Shown piece after piece: positions 11,064-24,300 of a stretch of 64,000 nt of DNA. Below the pieces are notes generated by a model. It was not told where the DNA came from. It did not search any database and saw nothing but the letters and a program-made list of their open reading frames with translations. Made by a program: the position numbers and the translations under genes. Origin of the DNA: Owenia fusiformis (Eukaryota > Annelida > Polychaeta > Sabellida > Oweniidae); NCBI GenBank assembly GCA_903813345.2, contig CAIIXF020000001.1, forward strand, positions 26,773,915 through 26,837,914. Direction: 5' to 3'. How positions within the stretch are numbered: the stretch's first letter is position 1; the number at the start of each line of letters is the position of its first letter.

Positions 11064-14000
11064 TAGGTCTAACAACATATATATGGAGCTATGTGGATTT
11101 GTGATCTTATCACTGCAGTATCATTAAGTATTACATTATCCCATGTTTGCGAGGATATAGATCGAGTATCACATTAAAATATATTTGATATGTGGATCAA
11201 GATATCATATTTTAGCAAAAGATTCTCCCAAATAAGTTTTATTGGATGGTTTCAAAAGTGATGTAGTGATGCACAAACATGTATTGCTTTATATGTTCCC
11301 ATGGTATACTTTGACCATGATTGAGATTGAGCGGATGTATGAACTTTGCAAATTTCATAAAATATATTTTTGTATACAGTATTATGAAAATCCATATAGA
11401 CTAATAGGCTAATATAACTGTTGATATGATCAAATGGTGATTGTACAATTTTTTCGGACTTAAAATTGCTAATTTTAACAGCCTTTGGGCAGTTGGACAA
11501 TCTATTACAAAACTTTTCACAGAAACAAGAACAGACTAGTGGCAAGACCTAAATAGATTTTGAGCTTGCTGTGTAAATTAAAAATTTCATCGTCGCTTTC
11601 CACTGGGTCTAGAGAACTAGGAACAATCGAAACCTTGTGAATCAAGATTTTAAATTTCAAATGTAATATTTATAACATGTAACACTATTCACTATGTGTC
11701 TTGTTTACTAGTTGGCTATTCATGAACATATGGATTTACATATTAAAGCTTTGTACACTGCAGTAGGGAGTTTGATGGTTCTGACTGCTACTGATTTGTC
11801 CAGTGATTTTGCCACTGCATGTTATATTCATGATTTAACTCTTGGTGAGAGTTATGCAATTATAGAATGCAATGAATTTTCTTAATTAAGATCTTAATTG
11901 AAATCTGAATAAGTGAAAATATTACCTGTTTTTCATTTTTCCTATTTTCACTGAACATAATTTTCAGCAAATTTAAAAACAAGTGAAATATAATAAACAT
12001 TATATTATTGTCAAGTTGTAAGTTGAATTAAATCAAAACCAAAATTGAAAAATGCTCACTTACTATGATTTAGCACCAGTGGTATGGATGTATGATAGTC
12101 AATGCTAAACCATATTATTGTATATTTTGTGTTTGCATGTATATACTGTAAATTGTAAATATAATGTGAAACTGCTTTTTTACTTATAATACAATTGTCA
12201 GCTTGTAATTGATCTGGTATGAACCAAAATGATGTAATCCGCCCAAAGTAAAAAAGTGTTCTTAGATCATATTCTTTGACAAAAAGTTTGAGATTGAATT
12301 AATAACACCATCTCTTGAACACCCTCTACATTTTAACATAAACATAATATACATGTTAATCAACCTTTTAAATCAATCAACTGTGTGAATGTTTCTCTGA
12401 AATACTTCTCTTTCTGTTTCAATATAAGTCATGTATTTCTTTCATTTTGCACAAAATAGTTCATCAGAAATAGGTCACATTAAGAATTATGAAAACAATT
12501 CATCCCGGGTTACATTGACCTTTAGATATGTATTGAATTACTTTTAGAGATCAAAAATTATGAGCGTTGTCAGACTGTTAAAACTTCAATTCTAGTTCAG
12601 AGAGCTGGAGACATTCATCGTTCACTCAATCGGCTAAAATTAACTTCCCAATGCTCTTCAAGATTTGATTGACAGGTCTATTTTTGTACCTTCCATATTT
12701 GGGAGTGAAATTGATGGCCTGTGTTAGAACACCAAGGTCAATCTGATCTGGTCACGCTATAAGACAAATGAAAAACTTGACTTTTGACTAAAATTAATCA
12801 ATTCCATATATATATTTCTCAGGTTAAACTCATTTATAGAGAAAATGACCTTTCAGATCATTCTTGGCTATCTAATATCAGTTTATTTGAGAAGTTTCAA
12901 TCTTAATTTCCAACTAAAAAAGATTTTGCAGCATTTTATTACCATTGTTTCGTCAAAGAAAGCAACCCTTTTCCATAACAGGGATGCAGATCAGAGGTTC
13001 AAATCCCCCTCTGCCAGTTGAAAACAGTATATTGAATACAGTATAAGAAATCAGTGGAACCATTGGAGAATGTATTGCATTTTGTCAGAAGTTAGATAAG
13101 ATAAATCCGGGGTATCGGATTATTTTGAGTGACATCATTGATAGCAAACATCAACACGAGAAGGTGAAGGGAATGAGTGTTGATATCTGATATCTATGAG
13201 GAAATGAAATGATATCACCAGAAATGATCTGATATTGGGTTTATTCCATGATTACAATCACAAATTCAAATTCTCTTATCATGCAGTTATGCGGCTGATG
13301 TACGATATTAGCCGCATATGTATAAGGCCGGTGAAACTATTTTCTGAAAATATCACACGGATCGCCATAATATCAGGTAAAAAATGACCATTGAAACATC
13401 TCAGTGGAAGAAAAATCAGCAATGCGATACGAAACCTTCAAAAAAAGTCATTTTGCGTCTGATTTTCATGAAATTTATTTAGCGAAATATGATAGCGTCA
13501 TTAGTTGGATTACCGCAATGGTTGTCTTATATTTAGGCTACAGAACTTTTGTGGTCAACAGTTTTACATATTTGAAATGTTTAAAAATACCACTTGACGG
13601 ATTTGATTTATAATTTGAAACGTCCGTGCTCTGTAGCTGTAGCATTACAAGTCCACACATTAATAAAATTGTTCCCTGGAATAAAGTATGTACACTTCGC
13701 CGATCCTCCGAGCGCAGGGCTTCAAACATCATCCAATAGGAACAGAATGGATGTCTTGAGTCCTGCGTTCAGATCATTCAGGGACTCATTTTTGAATAAT
13801 TATTTGCAAAGGTAGCTCGTTAGATTCATCCACATTTGATAAGTCATCTCATGTTTTTATGATTAATAACTCCATGAAGTTTTTCTTGTAAAAATTGATC
13901 CAAAAATAATTGAAGTATTTTTTCTTTGCTTAATAAGAAACATTCGGGGAAGTGGGTCCCGAGGCCCAAAACAAGGACTTGAACTTGGTATCACATTTTT

Positions 14001-15316
14001 GTAAATTCGTGGAAATCGTTATCCATCAGATCTTGTCCTTCGTAAGAAATTAAGGAGAAATGGCGATGATTATGAGAATGTTAATGACGTATATGAAATG
14101 ATTCAGTGCTTTAAAAACAATTAGGTGGGTAATGTGGATATGGTTAACTCTGCTTTAACTCAATAAAGATGCTGCTGCTGATTTCTGCTTTCCTCAGGCA
14201 GAATGATTGTTTAGTGGAATAGGTTCGTATTCTAGGTTTTTGTTTATGTATAGAATTTCCAGCAACCAGATGTGGAGCCTGCGGGAAACGTACACTCCTC
14301 GCCAACAAGATAAACAGTTATCTGTTTTACACATTTTCAAGGAAAATTAAGCATAATCTAAAACCGGGATATAGTTTTCACACGATAAGATAAAGATGTT
14401 CTTTAGATACTATATAGTATTTATTTAATATTTAGAAGCGCTTTTGTTTTTCTGGATTACATGGAAAGTGGTCACATGTTGTTGTGTTGAATGTGAATGT
14501 TGGTGTACAATGGTATATCCAAACAACATTTTCTGATATCTGAGAAATTTTATAAGATGATACGTCATTCAAATTCATTTCACTGCTCTATTAGTCAGGT
14601 AATGTATGGTAAAGTGCATTATCATAAATTGTTGCACTGTCAATTGAATATTTCGGCTCCTGCGGTTAATTACCGACGTAATTGAATTCGGTGCATTCCT
14701 CATCATGTTCTCAATTACTTACTGTTGCACGGTATGATTTTCAACTAAACAATCCCATTGCAATTAAGATTCTATTATATTGTATATAAACGTATATGCA
14801 AACACACCAGCGTGTAAAAGGTACCCGAACGTTATTTTTTCAATATGAGTAGTTAGTGAATTTGCTCGTGGTTTTTATATTCCAATAGCGAATCAGACAA
14901 AATATTCTATCTTGAGGAAAATGCATTTTGAGGTCTTGGCTCGGTTTTGTCAGATATCTTCCAAAGGTCATAATTATTTACACCCAGGGGTTATCTAGAC
15001 TGTGTATATTTATGTAATCATTGTGAATAACAAATCTACTGACTGCAAAACAGTTACTAACTTATGCACAGACCTCTGATAGCTTAGTATATTAGTCTCA
15101 TATGCATCTGAACAGAGCTGGACAGATTTTTCCAGTTTTTAGAGACTCCCAGGTTAAACTCATATTTTTGACAGCTGTGAAAATCTATTCCCTAAACAAA
15201 GCGCGTCTAAGATATTCCGAGAAACCACATTCTTAAAAAAGGTTCAACCAGAACAAACAGAAACCCTGGTAGGCAAGTCAACAGTAACACAACATTATAC
15301 GTTACAAACTAAGAAA
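11064..15316. other. Intergenic, no gene recognised
   Basis: AT-rich sequence between the caspase and aquaporin genes. Open frames are short and show no family signature. One open stretch at 11713-11884 follows an acceptor-like 'tttactag' but matches nothing I know. The aquaporin promoter should lie near 15.2-15.3 kb; no convincing core element was found. Confidence 0.5.
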
Positions 15317-18300
15317 ATGAAGAGAGAATATAAAACAATTGCATTTTGGAGGAGTATTATCAGTGAATGTTTGGGCACATGTTTTTATGTGTTTTTAGGT
15401 TGCATAGCAACGTATAAATACCATAGTAACGAAGATACAAAGGAGGTTGTCAAGGTGACAAAAGACATTGATCATACAGAATTGATAATAATTGCAGTAA
15501 AATTTGGCGTTGCTGTAACAACATTATATAAATGTTTCCATCATGTATCCGGTTGTCATATCAACCCAGCGGTTACTATAGCAATGATGGCGACACGAAA
15601 GGTGACAGTTTTGAGAGGAATATGTTACATATTTGCTCAATGTGCAGGGGGAATCGCAGGAGCTGGCATAGTATATGGGTAAGTGCGCTTGTATTGCCGT
15701 AAGGGGTTGTCACAAATCTTTCGAACTAAACTCTTCATATACTTCATTTCGCTAACTGCAGCAGCAGACGATCCATCCACGTTTTGAATGTACGATCAGT
15801 TAAAAACGTACAGCGAAGAAATGATTTTGGCACCCTTTAAAAGAGTAACTTTATTTTACCACCCACTTACAACGCAAGCGACTGCGATTTTATGGGAAAT
15901 ATTCAATCACCCGAGAATCTATGAAATGGTGCGGTTATACTAGTAGTCCCACGAGTAAATGGTGGTTATGTATCAGTGAAAATGAGAGTTGGCCAGCAAA
16001 ACAGTTTCTGGAAGATAGATTTAATTTTACGTATTATCAAATCAAAATCATTCATGTACACACTCTTCGTATTATCAACGATGCCACTAACTGCTAGCAT
16101 AAAAAGAGAACCATTTTAACAGTTTATAAATCTAATTGCATTTCAGTGTCACCCCGGACCCGCAAAAAGAAAACGTTGGCATGCCAGCAATCTACCATAA
16201 ACTAGCCATAGAACAAACGTGTGCCATCGAGGCTGTGGCAGCCTTTGTTGTCGTTTTTACCATTTTCGCAAGTCAACGATGCAAAAGCACTCTGCCGTTC
16301 AGTGTTGGAGGTGCTGTGTTCCTTGTTCACCTCATTGCAGTATGTTAACATAGTGTCACTATTTCAAATTTTTTCTTTGCATTGTGTGTTGCATTAAGAA
16401 AAAGTCGTTTAAGATTTATTGGAGGGTTAGGGAATATTTGATATTAGGGTTAAAGAATAAGCAAAAAGAAATATATTGGATCTGGGATATCAAAATATGG
16501 AAAATAATGATAACTTGAAGGGTTACACATAGAAATATTAACATCTGAAGCCAAGTCGAAGTACTAATTAAAATTCATTAAATTTCTTTCAAGGTGCCAC
16601 TGACAGGATGTGGATTGAATCCAGCCCGAGTCCTAGGGCCAGCATTTGTGCATCATGTCTGGGAAAACCAATGGGTAAGGAACAAAGTTGAATTTTTTAA
16701 TTCTTCTACATTGCCGGAAACCATGCCAATTTTATTTGTTATTTCAGTGATATTACATTACCCTGAATAAGAACTCATCGATTTTAACACTGACGACAGG
16801 TCTAAAGGTAGTTTAGATGAAACACATAGACTAAAGTGACATTACACTTTTAAAAGTAGACCCTTCAAACTGATGTTACATGGGAATAGGATCTCAGAGT
16901 GTAAAATGCTGTAAGCAGACTTCAAAAACATGTTCTTACTTTATTTTCCAAAAAATGTCGTAAAATTATTCATGACTCGCCTCTTTCCTTTCCACTTCCT
17001 TTGACACACAAAGGCCGCTAAAACAGTCCATTGACTACAATTGTGAGTTCACTCTCATATTTGTCATATAATCTATAATTTTGAAAAATATGTACTAATT
17101 GTTTTCAGATTTATTGGGTATCGCCAATAGGTGGGGCTTTAGTAGCTGGGCTTATGCACGAGTTCATATTTGAACCATATGAACCGAAGAAGGAGTTATA
17201 CCAACCTGTGTCAGTAGCTGAATCCAGGAGAATCTCAGGTAAATACAGGACCTGTTTGACTTAATATAATAATTAAGCTAAGTTCACACCAACGGCGCTT
17301 TGATGGCGCTTTAATGAGCCGTGCAAAGCAGCTTTGCACGTCGCATTAAAGCGCCATCAAAGCGCCTTTGGTGTGAACTTAGCTTTAAGGACGCAGTCAA
17401 ATCATGGTAATCAGTAAAATGTCGGGAACAAAACTGCAAAAAAAGATAGTTTAAAGGTAACCCAAGTGGAATCATGTTTGAATGTAAAACCAGGAAACAT
17501 CGATCTCAATTTTCAAGTTCAGTTTTTTATATCTAACGTTGTTTTGCACTTTTAGAAAAACAATGCATTGAAAATATGATTTGGGAAGATGTCACTTGAA
17601 CAATATTTCAATAATATAATAAATATTTTGAACTATGTGTTTTATAATTAAGTGTAGATATCCTCATACATTTTGAAAAATAGTACCCATTTTGAATAAT
17701 TGTCATGGAAATTACATGAAAAATACCAATCATTCGGATTTACCTCTAAAACACACCTGTCACCACACTAACTTCCTGTAACTAACTTACCTTGTATTCG
17801 CGAATGCAACTAGCGCCTGTCGGCTACCGGATTAACTTATTATTTTATTGGCAACTTATTTAAATATGTATAGTACCTGCCACTATTCCATTCATATTTA
17901 AATGAGTTGCCGATAAATTAGGAGGTTAATCCGGTAACCGACAGGCGTTAGTTGCATCGTTTTTAAAAAATATTTACATATTGTTCCTCCTCAAGTTGTC
18001 TGTGTGTAATGACTGAAAATTGTTTAATGTCCCCTCCTGATTCAACTGAAGTTCATGTTAACCCAAGTGGTCACTTTATCAATCACAAAAGTGCTTTGTA
18101 TGCGTTATTTTATTTTTACTTTTGAGTATTATATAAGAACCTAAATAGAAATACAATAAATAAAGGTTTTATTTTTTATACAGTAAGTTAAACATACAAT
18201 TTACTCTAACTGCCTTATGTGGTTAAACTGCGCTTCCAAGAAGCACGTGTTTCCAATATTACGGTTTATTGATACCTCACAGACTTCACAGCTGTTCTTC

Positions 18301-21300
18301 TCAATTAGTCTCATTTTTGAAGATGAGTTTGTAGTTCTTGTTTCCATAACTTATTTGTTCCACCTGTCTCGCCATTGCGCATCAACACATTATTGGCAGA
18401 CGTTTGTGGGTTGGTTGATTCCTAAAATAAACCTAACACGTAAAATGTTTATTTATTTTGGTTTAACCAAAAAACGAAAATATACTTACTACCGCCGCTT
18501 TCAACATCACAACTATTTACAATAATTGAACCTGGCGCCATTATTTCAAAACGATGAAAGTGCATGTATATGAAACTATGACTGATTAAATCAGAGGTTG
18601 TTGGCGGAAACTGGGAATCAAAATGAATAGAGAGAGAGAGATGACAAAAGCATCCATTTTTATGTTCATATTTTATATCAGAAAACAGCGTTCGTACTGT
18701 TTTGTTGGGGTCCGTGCATTATACCGAAACCCATTATACCGACGCGCATTATACCGAAACCCATTATACCGACGCGCATTGTATCGACGCGCATACCGAA
18801 AGGCGTTTTACCGAATGCCATAATCACTGTTCCACAACAAGTTACTTTGACGGAACGTCAATATAACAAAACGGATGAACTTCCTGGTTACGATTTTTTT
18901 GCTCTCTTGATTTAAACCTACTGATAAGTCAAGTAACAGATTATAATTTGGCCCAAAGCTAGAAAATATAGCCTAGTTTTGATAAGTTTCTTCGATTTGG
19001 AATTTGTTTTGTAAATTAAGCTGTAATTCATATACTAAGCCCATCGCTTTTGTTACATTGACGAAAGCCAGTTATATTACCAATGTATGTTACTTTGTCA
19101 AAGGGGATTTGCCCGACCATTTTTTAGAAAACTTGAAAATCTCTAGAATTTGAATAAAGGTAAATAACAGTGCAAAAACGAAGTTGTTTTGATAGAAAAT
19201 TACACACAGAATTCAAATAGAAGAAAATGTTAGTCTTTAGTGGTTAAAATGCAGATCTCCTAAAATCTCATTAAAACGAGACCTTAACGAGATTTCAAAG
19301 CTATATGGAAAAGCCACTATTACATAGATGCCTTCACTAGGCTCATTGCCCAGAATTTTTCCAAAAATACAATGCGCATGCGCAAAACCTTGACTTCCGG
19401 TTTTTAAAAGTCAATGGGATTTCCTCAGTTGAAAACTTTTGAACGTTAACAGAACGCGGGACTTTGAAATGGCACCTTAGTCATCTCAGGTTCCTGTAAC
19501 TAGGTACTAATGCCTATCAATCTAACCCACTTTGAACAATCTAGGTGTCACAAATTTTCGGCGAAATAACTTTGAAATAAATTAACAAAAATCACCTATT
19601 ACGCCATTGAAGTCAATGCAAAATGACGTCAAAATGATGAAAGGAGTAAACTTCAACGGTGTGGTAGGAGTATTAAAATACACGTGGAGCCTTAGTCATC
19701 TCAGGTTTCTGTAACTTTGAAGGTTGATCTGTTTGATTCCGTTGAGATTTGAATCCTCATACCTTTAACTTTTCGGCCAATTTCAAACAAAATATGTTAA
19801 CTTTTGGTGATATAACTGGTTCATTACATTGGAATGACGTCAAAATAAAACAAGACAATCTCAGTTTCTATGGCACTGACGTCATGACGTCAGATTTATC
19901 TTAAGATCTCAAATATGACGTCATGTTTAATCAATGAATGACATCTATCGGCTATTCGACCAATTCTGTGCAATTCTCTGTACTTGTGTCCGTGCCTCAT
20001 TTTGAGGTGTAAATTCTTTTCGGAAACATGATTATGTTTTCCCTGTAATATGAATTGGAGATATCTGACGAAATATGGATAGCCTTAAATATAAATTTTG
20101 TGTTTTTGAACATGCGGAAATATCTTGAACACTTTGAAACTGAAGTCCAGTTCCTTCATAGGTCGTTCTGTCAGTTTTCTTGTTTTTGTTCTACACAACA
20201 CTTGTGTTAATAGCCACGCGTAATTATTAATAAGCGTAATCAGATTATTTCAAGCGTCGAAATAGCTTATTTTCCTCGACGTATCTACACAAACCTATTC
20301 ACTTACCGTTATAGTGAGCGATCTAGATGCGTCAATTATAATTGTTTTCACTCATCGGCTTTAGTGGCCCGCGATACCTTTTATTTCATTCATTTGAGAC
20401 GCAATTGATATATTGGCAACAAATCAAATGTTCTAAATGATTCTTCTTCATTTTGGAATGTTTCTCCTACCCGATATTCAAAGATGTATCTTAAATATTA
20501 TACTTTACATTGATCACGATTCTTGTACTTTCTGTCTTTACGACTCCCGTTCACATTTGCAAGAGTTACTGATTGCATTGCCTTGATCGTTGGTCGAACT
20601 TCGATTCCAACTAAATAAGATTAATCAATTAAGAAATGTAGTATCATGTTTATCCAAGCAAATAATTGTAACAACTACATTATTTTTTAGCAGTTTTGAC
20701 ACCTAAGCAGGGTAGCCTAGTGGCGTAGACTGAGGCTACTTTGCGGTTGAACGTCGTGGGATACGGAGGTCCCGCGTTCGAGCCCCAGGTACGGAGTTGT
20801 TGATCATTGTCACTACGGACACCCGGTCCGAAGGTCCAACCGTTTACCGGCCCTTGGCATGGGTTGGTTCTCTGGCCGCTCTTGCCGGAGACAGATTGTG
20901 AGACTGTTGTTGGTTCCTCCACTAACGTGCTTTAGTAAACTCCGGGAGTCATATAGTATGGTAGCGGGCCCCCACCAAGGGCAGTAGTGGAACGACGCGA
21001 ATCGGTCCCAGTATGGTTGCCTTGCAACTGAAGAGACTCGAGGAAATCATGCCATTCGCAGTGACCCAGAAAAGACTTTTGCTTCTTAATTTGACGTTTT
21101 AATTCATTTATTTACATACTTTATTCATATTACTTTCCAGGCAGTTATGATTTTTATTGATCAAATGAATGAACGAGACATATACACAGGCTGGTATCGA
21201 AAGATTTGTCCGCTGTGACGGAGCATGCTATTTTTCATAAAAACACTAATCTGCTTCACGATTTATTTTTTAACTCATATGTTTCGTTATATCAAAGATA

Positions 21301-24300
21301 ATTACTTACTCCATGCAATGGATATATCATTTGCGTGTAACCTTCACTTCTGTTTGAAGTCCAATAACGCTAGGAGTAAAATCTATTGAAAACTGCGCCA
21401 GAGCATCAAACTCTAAAATGTACCATTTCTTTTTTAACTTTTTAATGGCATGATATAGTGACACGATAATATTAACATATGTTTTCAACATAAATCTGAA
21501 TGTATTAATGAGATATTAATGCATCGGGTCTTTTTAATTTTTTTATAAAAAAATAATATTAATATTTTTTGTCCGCTGTGACGGAGCATTTTCACAGTTC
21601 ACATTTGCAACTGCTCCGTCACAGCGGACAAAAATTAAGCATTATTTTTTATAAAATAATTTAAAAGACCAAATACATCAACATCTCATTTATACCTTCA
21701 TAGTTATGCTGAAACCATGTGTAAATATTATCGTGTCACTATATCGTGCCATTAGAAAGTTAAACAAGAAATGGTACATTTTGAAGTATGATACTCCGGC
21801 GCCATTTTCAATAACTTTTCTTCCCAGCGTAATTGGACTTCAAACAGAAGTGAAAGTTACCCGCAAATGATATATCCATTGCATGGAGTAAGTAATTTTG
21901 TATGGTATAACGAAACATACGAGTTAAAAAATAAATCGTGAAGTATTCTTAGTGTTTTTATGAAAAATAGTATGCTCCGTCACAGCGGACAAATATTTCG
22001 ATACCAGCCTGTGATATAGATACTATTAAATACATCTAGATAGTAACAAAACCTTAATTCGATTTGTCGGACATATATAAAATAACACTTGAAAACACAA
22101 CACACATAGCTGCAATATCCGTAGCATTTGGCACAGTCGGTTCCCACGCTCTATCATTTTGTGTGGTCATCATAAGATAAGGAGGTACGGTTGATTGGAC
22201 CATGGGCTTTCAACAGAGTCAAGAAATTGGCATGGATACTTTGAGAAATGAGGTCGCAACAAAAGCCAAACACGGGAAATAATCCAGAAATGTCCACACC
22301 ATTGTTTTGGCAAGGCCCCGGAGGAAAAACAGCATTCGTGGGTAGCTTAATTTTTGTACCAATTAGAGCAATGACTTAAACTCAACCAAGAACGGTGGAG
22401 CAAAGTCACTATGGGTCCCAATTGAGAATCAATTCAAATCAAAATCAAATTGAGAATCAGATGACCTGCTAACCCTACTATCACACCAAACTAGTTCTCA
22501 CTACGTTCTCAAAAACGGGCTTCAACTGTGTACGAACGGACTGGACCTACTAAGAACCGTTTGGGATCTATTAACAAACTTCATCGAACGTACTCGAACG
22601 GGTAGGTCCTCTAGAACTTAGACAATGCTCAAAATGTTCTCGTGGTCGTCACGTTCTACAATTAGAACGAGTGACAACGTACTAACGACGAGCTGGACGT
22701 ACTACGAACGGAACCGTCGTACTTCAATCCTACTAGGGACGTTTTAACAACGAGTTGAATTGTCTGAGGACGTGTTGAGAACGAGGTAGAACTAATTGCA
22801 AACGGGTTTAAACTGATTGAGAACGTATTTAACACTGCTTATGAACGAGTTAGCAAAAATATAGCTATCACACCAAACAAGTTGCCACTGCGTTCTTCAA
22901 AACTGTGTGCGAACGGAATGAACGTAGCTGCAACTTTCTAAGGTCTATTTACGAACTTTATGATCGTTCTCAGACGGGAATGTGATTTTAGAATTTTGAA
23001 TCGATTCAAAATTCGATGGCGACCATAACGTTCTGTAATCAGGTCATGTTGACCTTCTAGACTAAGGGACGCGTTCTACTACGTTGCACACCGACGTGGT
23101 GCGACTTGAACGAACTGCGAACGAGAAGGACGTATTGAAGACTGTTTAAGAACGAAGAAGCTAATTATTTCAGACATATTTCCCGACCACAGCCAGATTG
23201 AGCCCGTTTTACGACGTTTTCGTAGGACTGGCAAGAACGGGTAAGAACGAGTTTGGTGTGATAGGGGGGTTAGGTCTAGTATTGATTGAGTATTGCCCCT
23301 AAATAGATATTAAAGGGGCGCTGAATATTGGACTTAGTTAATGAGGACCATTTTAAACTGTCAATTAAAACATGTATTCAATGTTTCAAAATAATGAAAC
23401 TGAAATTTTGGGCAAAATAAGTGATATTTCGTTTGTGGGAATGAAAACTGATGATAGAAATAATATCAGTAGCCAAAAACTGTATAAGCAATTTAAACAT
23501 GGAAATGATGCCAATTTAGAAGTATTATATGAAAAGAAATGGTTAGAAAATGAAATAACTTCACAATTAATGGGATCATTGAGGCACACATTGATAAAAA
23601 TCACACTTGGATTCTTAAAGATTCAAAGTAAAATGAATGAATGCGTTTCTCAATGACAACAAGCGTGTATCTTGCTCTCTCTCCATGACAACAATTTTTG
23701 GCCCCATCAGCACAAGGTCGAAAATACAGTAATTACTAATTATCAAGTTCAATAAGAAATGTGAAACTTCATATTTAATAGCACAATTATTTATTTCTAC
23801 CAATATATAAATAAATGTTTACTTCATTGAATTCAGAATTTACCACGGTTAAATATATTTTATGAAGTACAGGGTTTACCATAATCAAACATAAATAACA
23901 TAATTATGACTTTATCCTCTATGAAATACAGAAATTGGTGGTTAACTGGAATTCAGTTTGTTGAGGCGACCCCTCAATCCGAAACGCCTAGCATCACTTA
24001 AAAAAATTCTGGCCGCAACTGAAATGTAAAGATGTTCAAAGATTTTAAATAAGCTTTATCTGAAAATATGTTTTTGCGCGATAAACTTTTAATTGAATAT
24101 GAATATATAAACAACAGATTGACACCCAGTCTCTTATTAAAAAGTTTAAAGTCAAAATATTGTGGAAGTAAATAAAAATGATTTTTTAATTTTCAAGACT
24201 TGTCTTATCTGTTCAATGAAAAAATCATACATATAATTTGAACCAAGGTGTATGATAAAGTTATATATAAACTATCTATTTTATATGCTGGTACAGTAGA

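Noticed and set aside
11713-11884. Open frame after an acceptor-like site, downstream of the caspase
   Set aside because: The caspase already ends with a proper C-terminus at 10691. The peptide matches no family I recognise and has no paired exons.
18623-18823. Frame with repeated RALYRNPLY peptide
   Set aside because: Translation of a tandem repeat at an element end; no gene context.
20700-20790. tRNA gene
   Set aside because: A- and B-box-like sequences are present but no cloverleaf can be drawn and the sequence continues into a SINE body.
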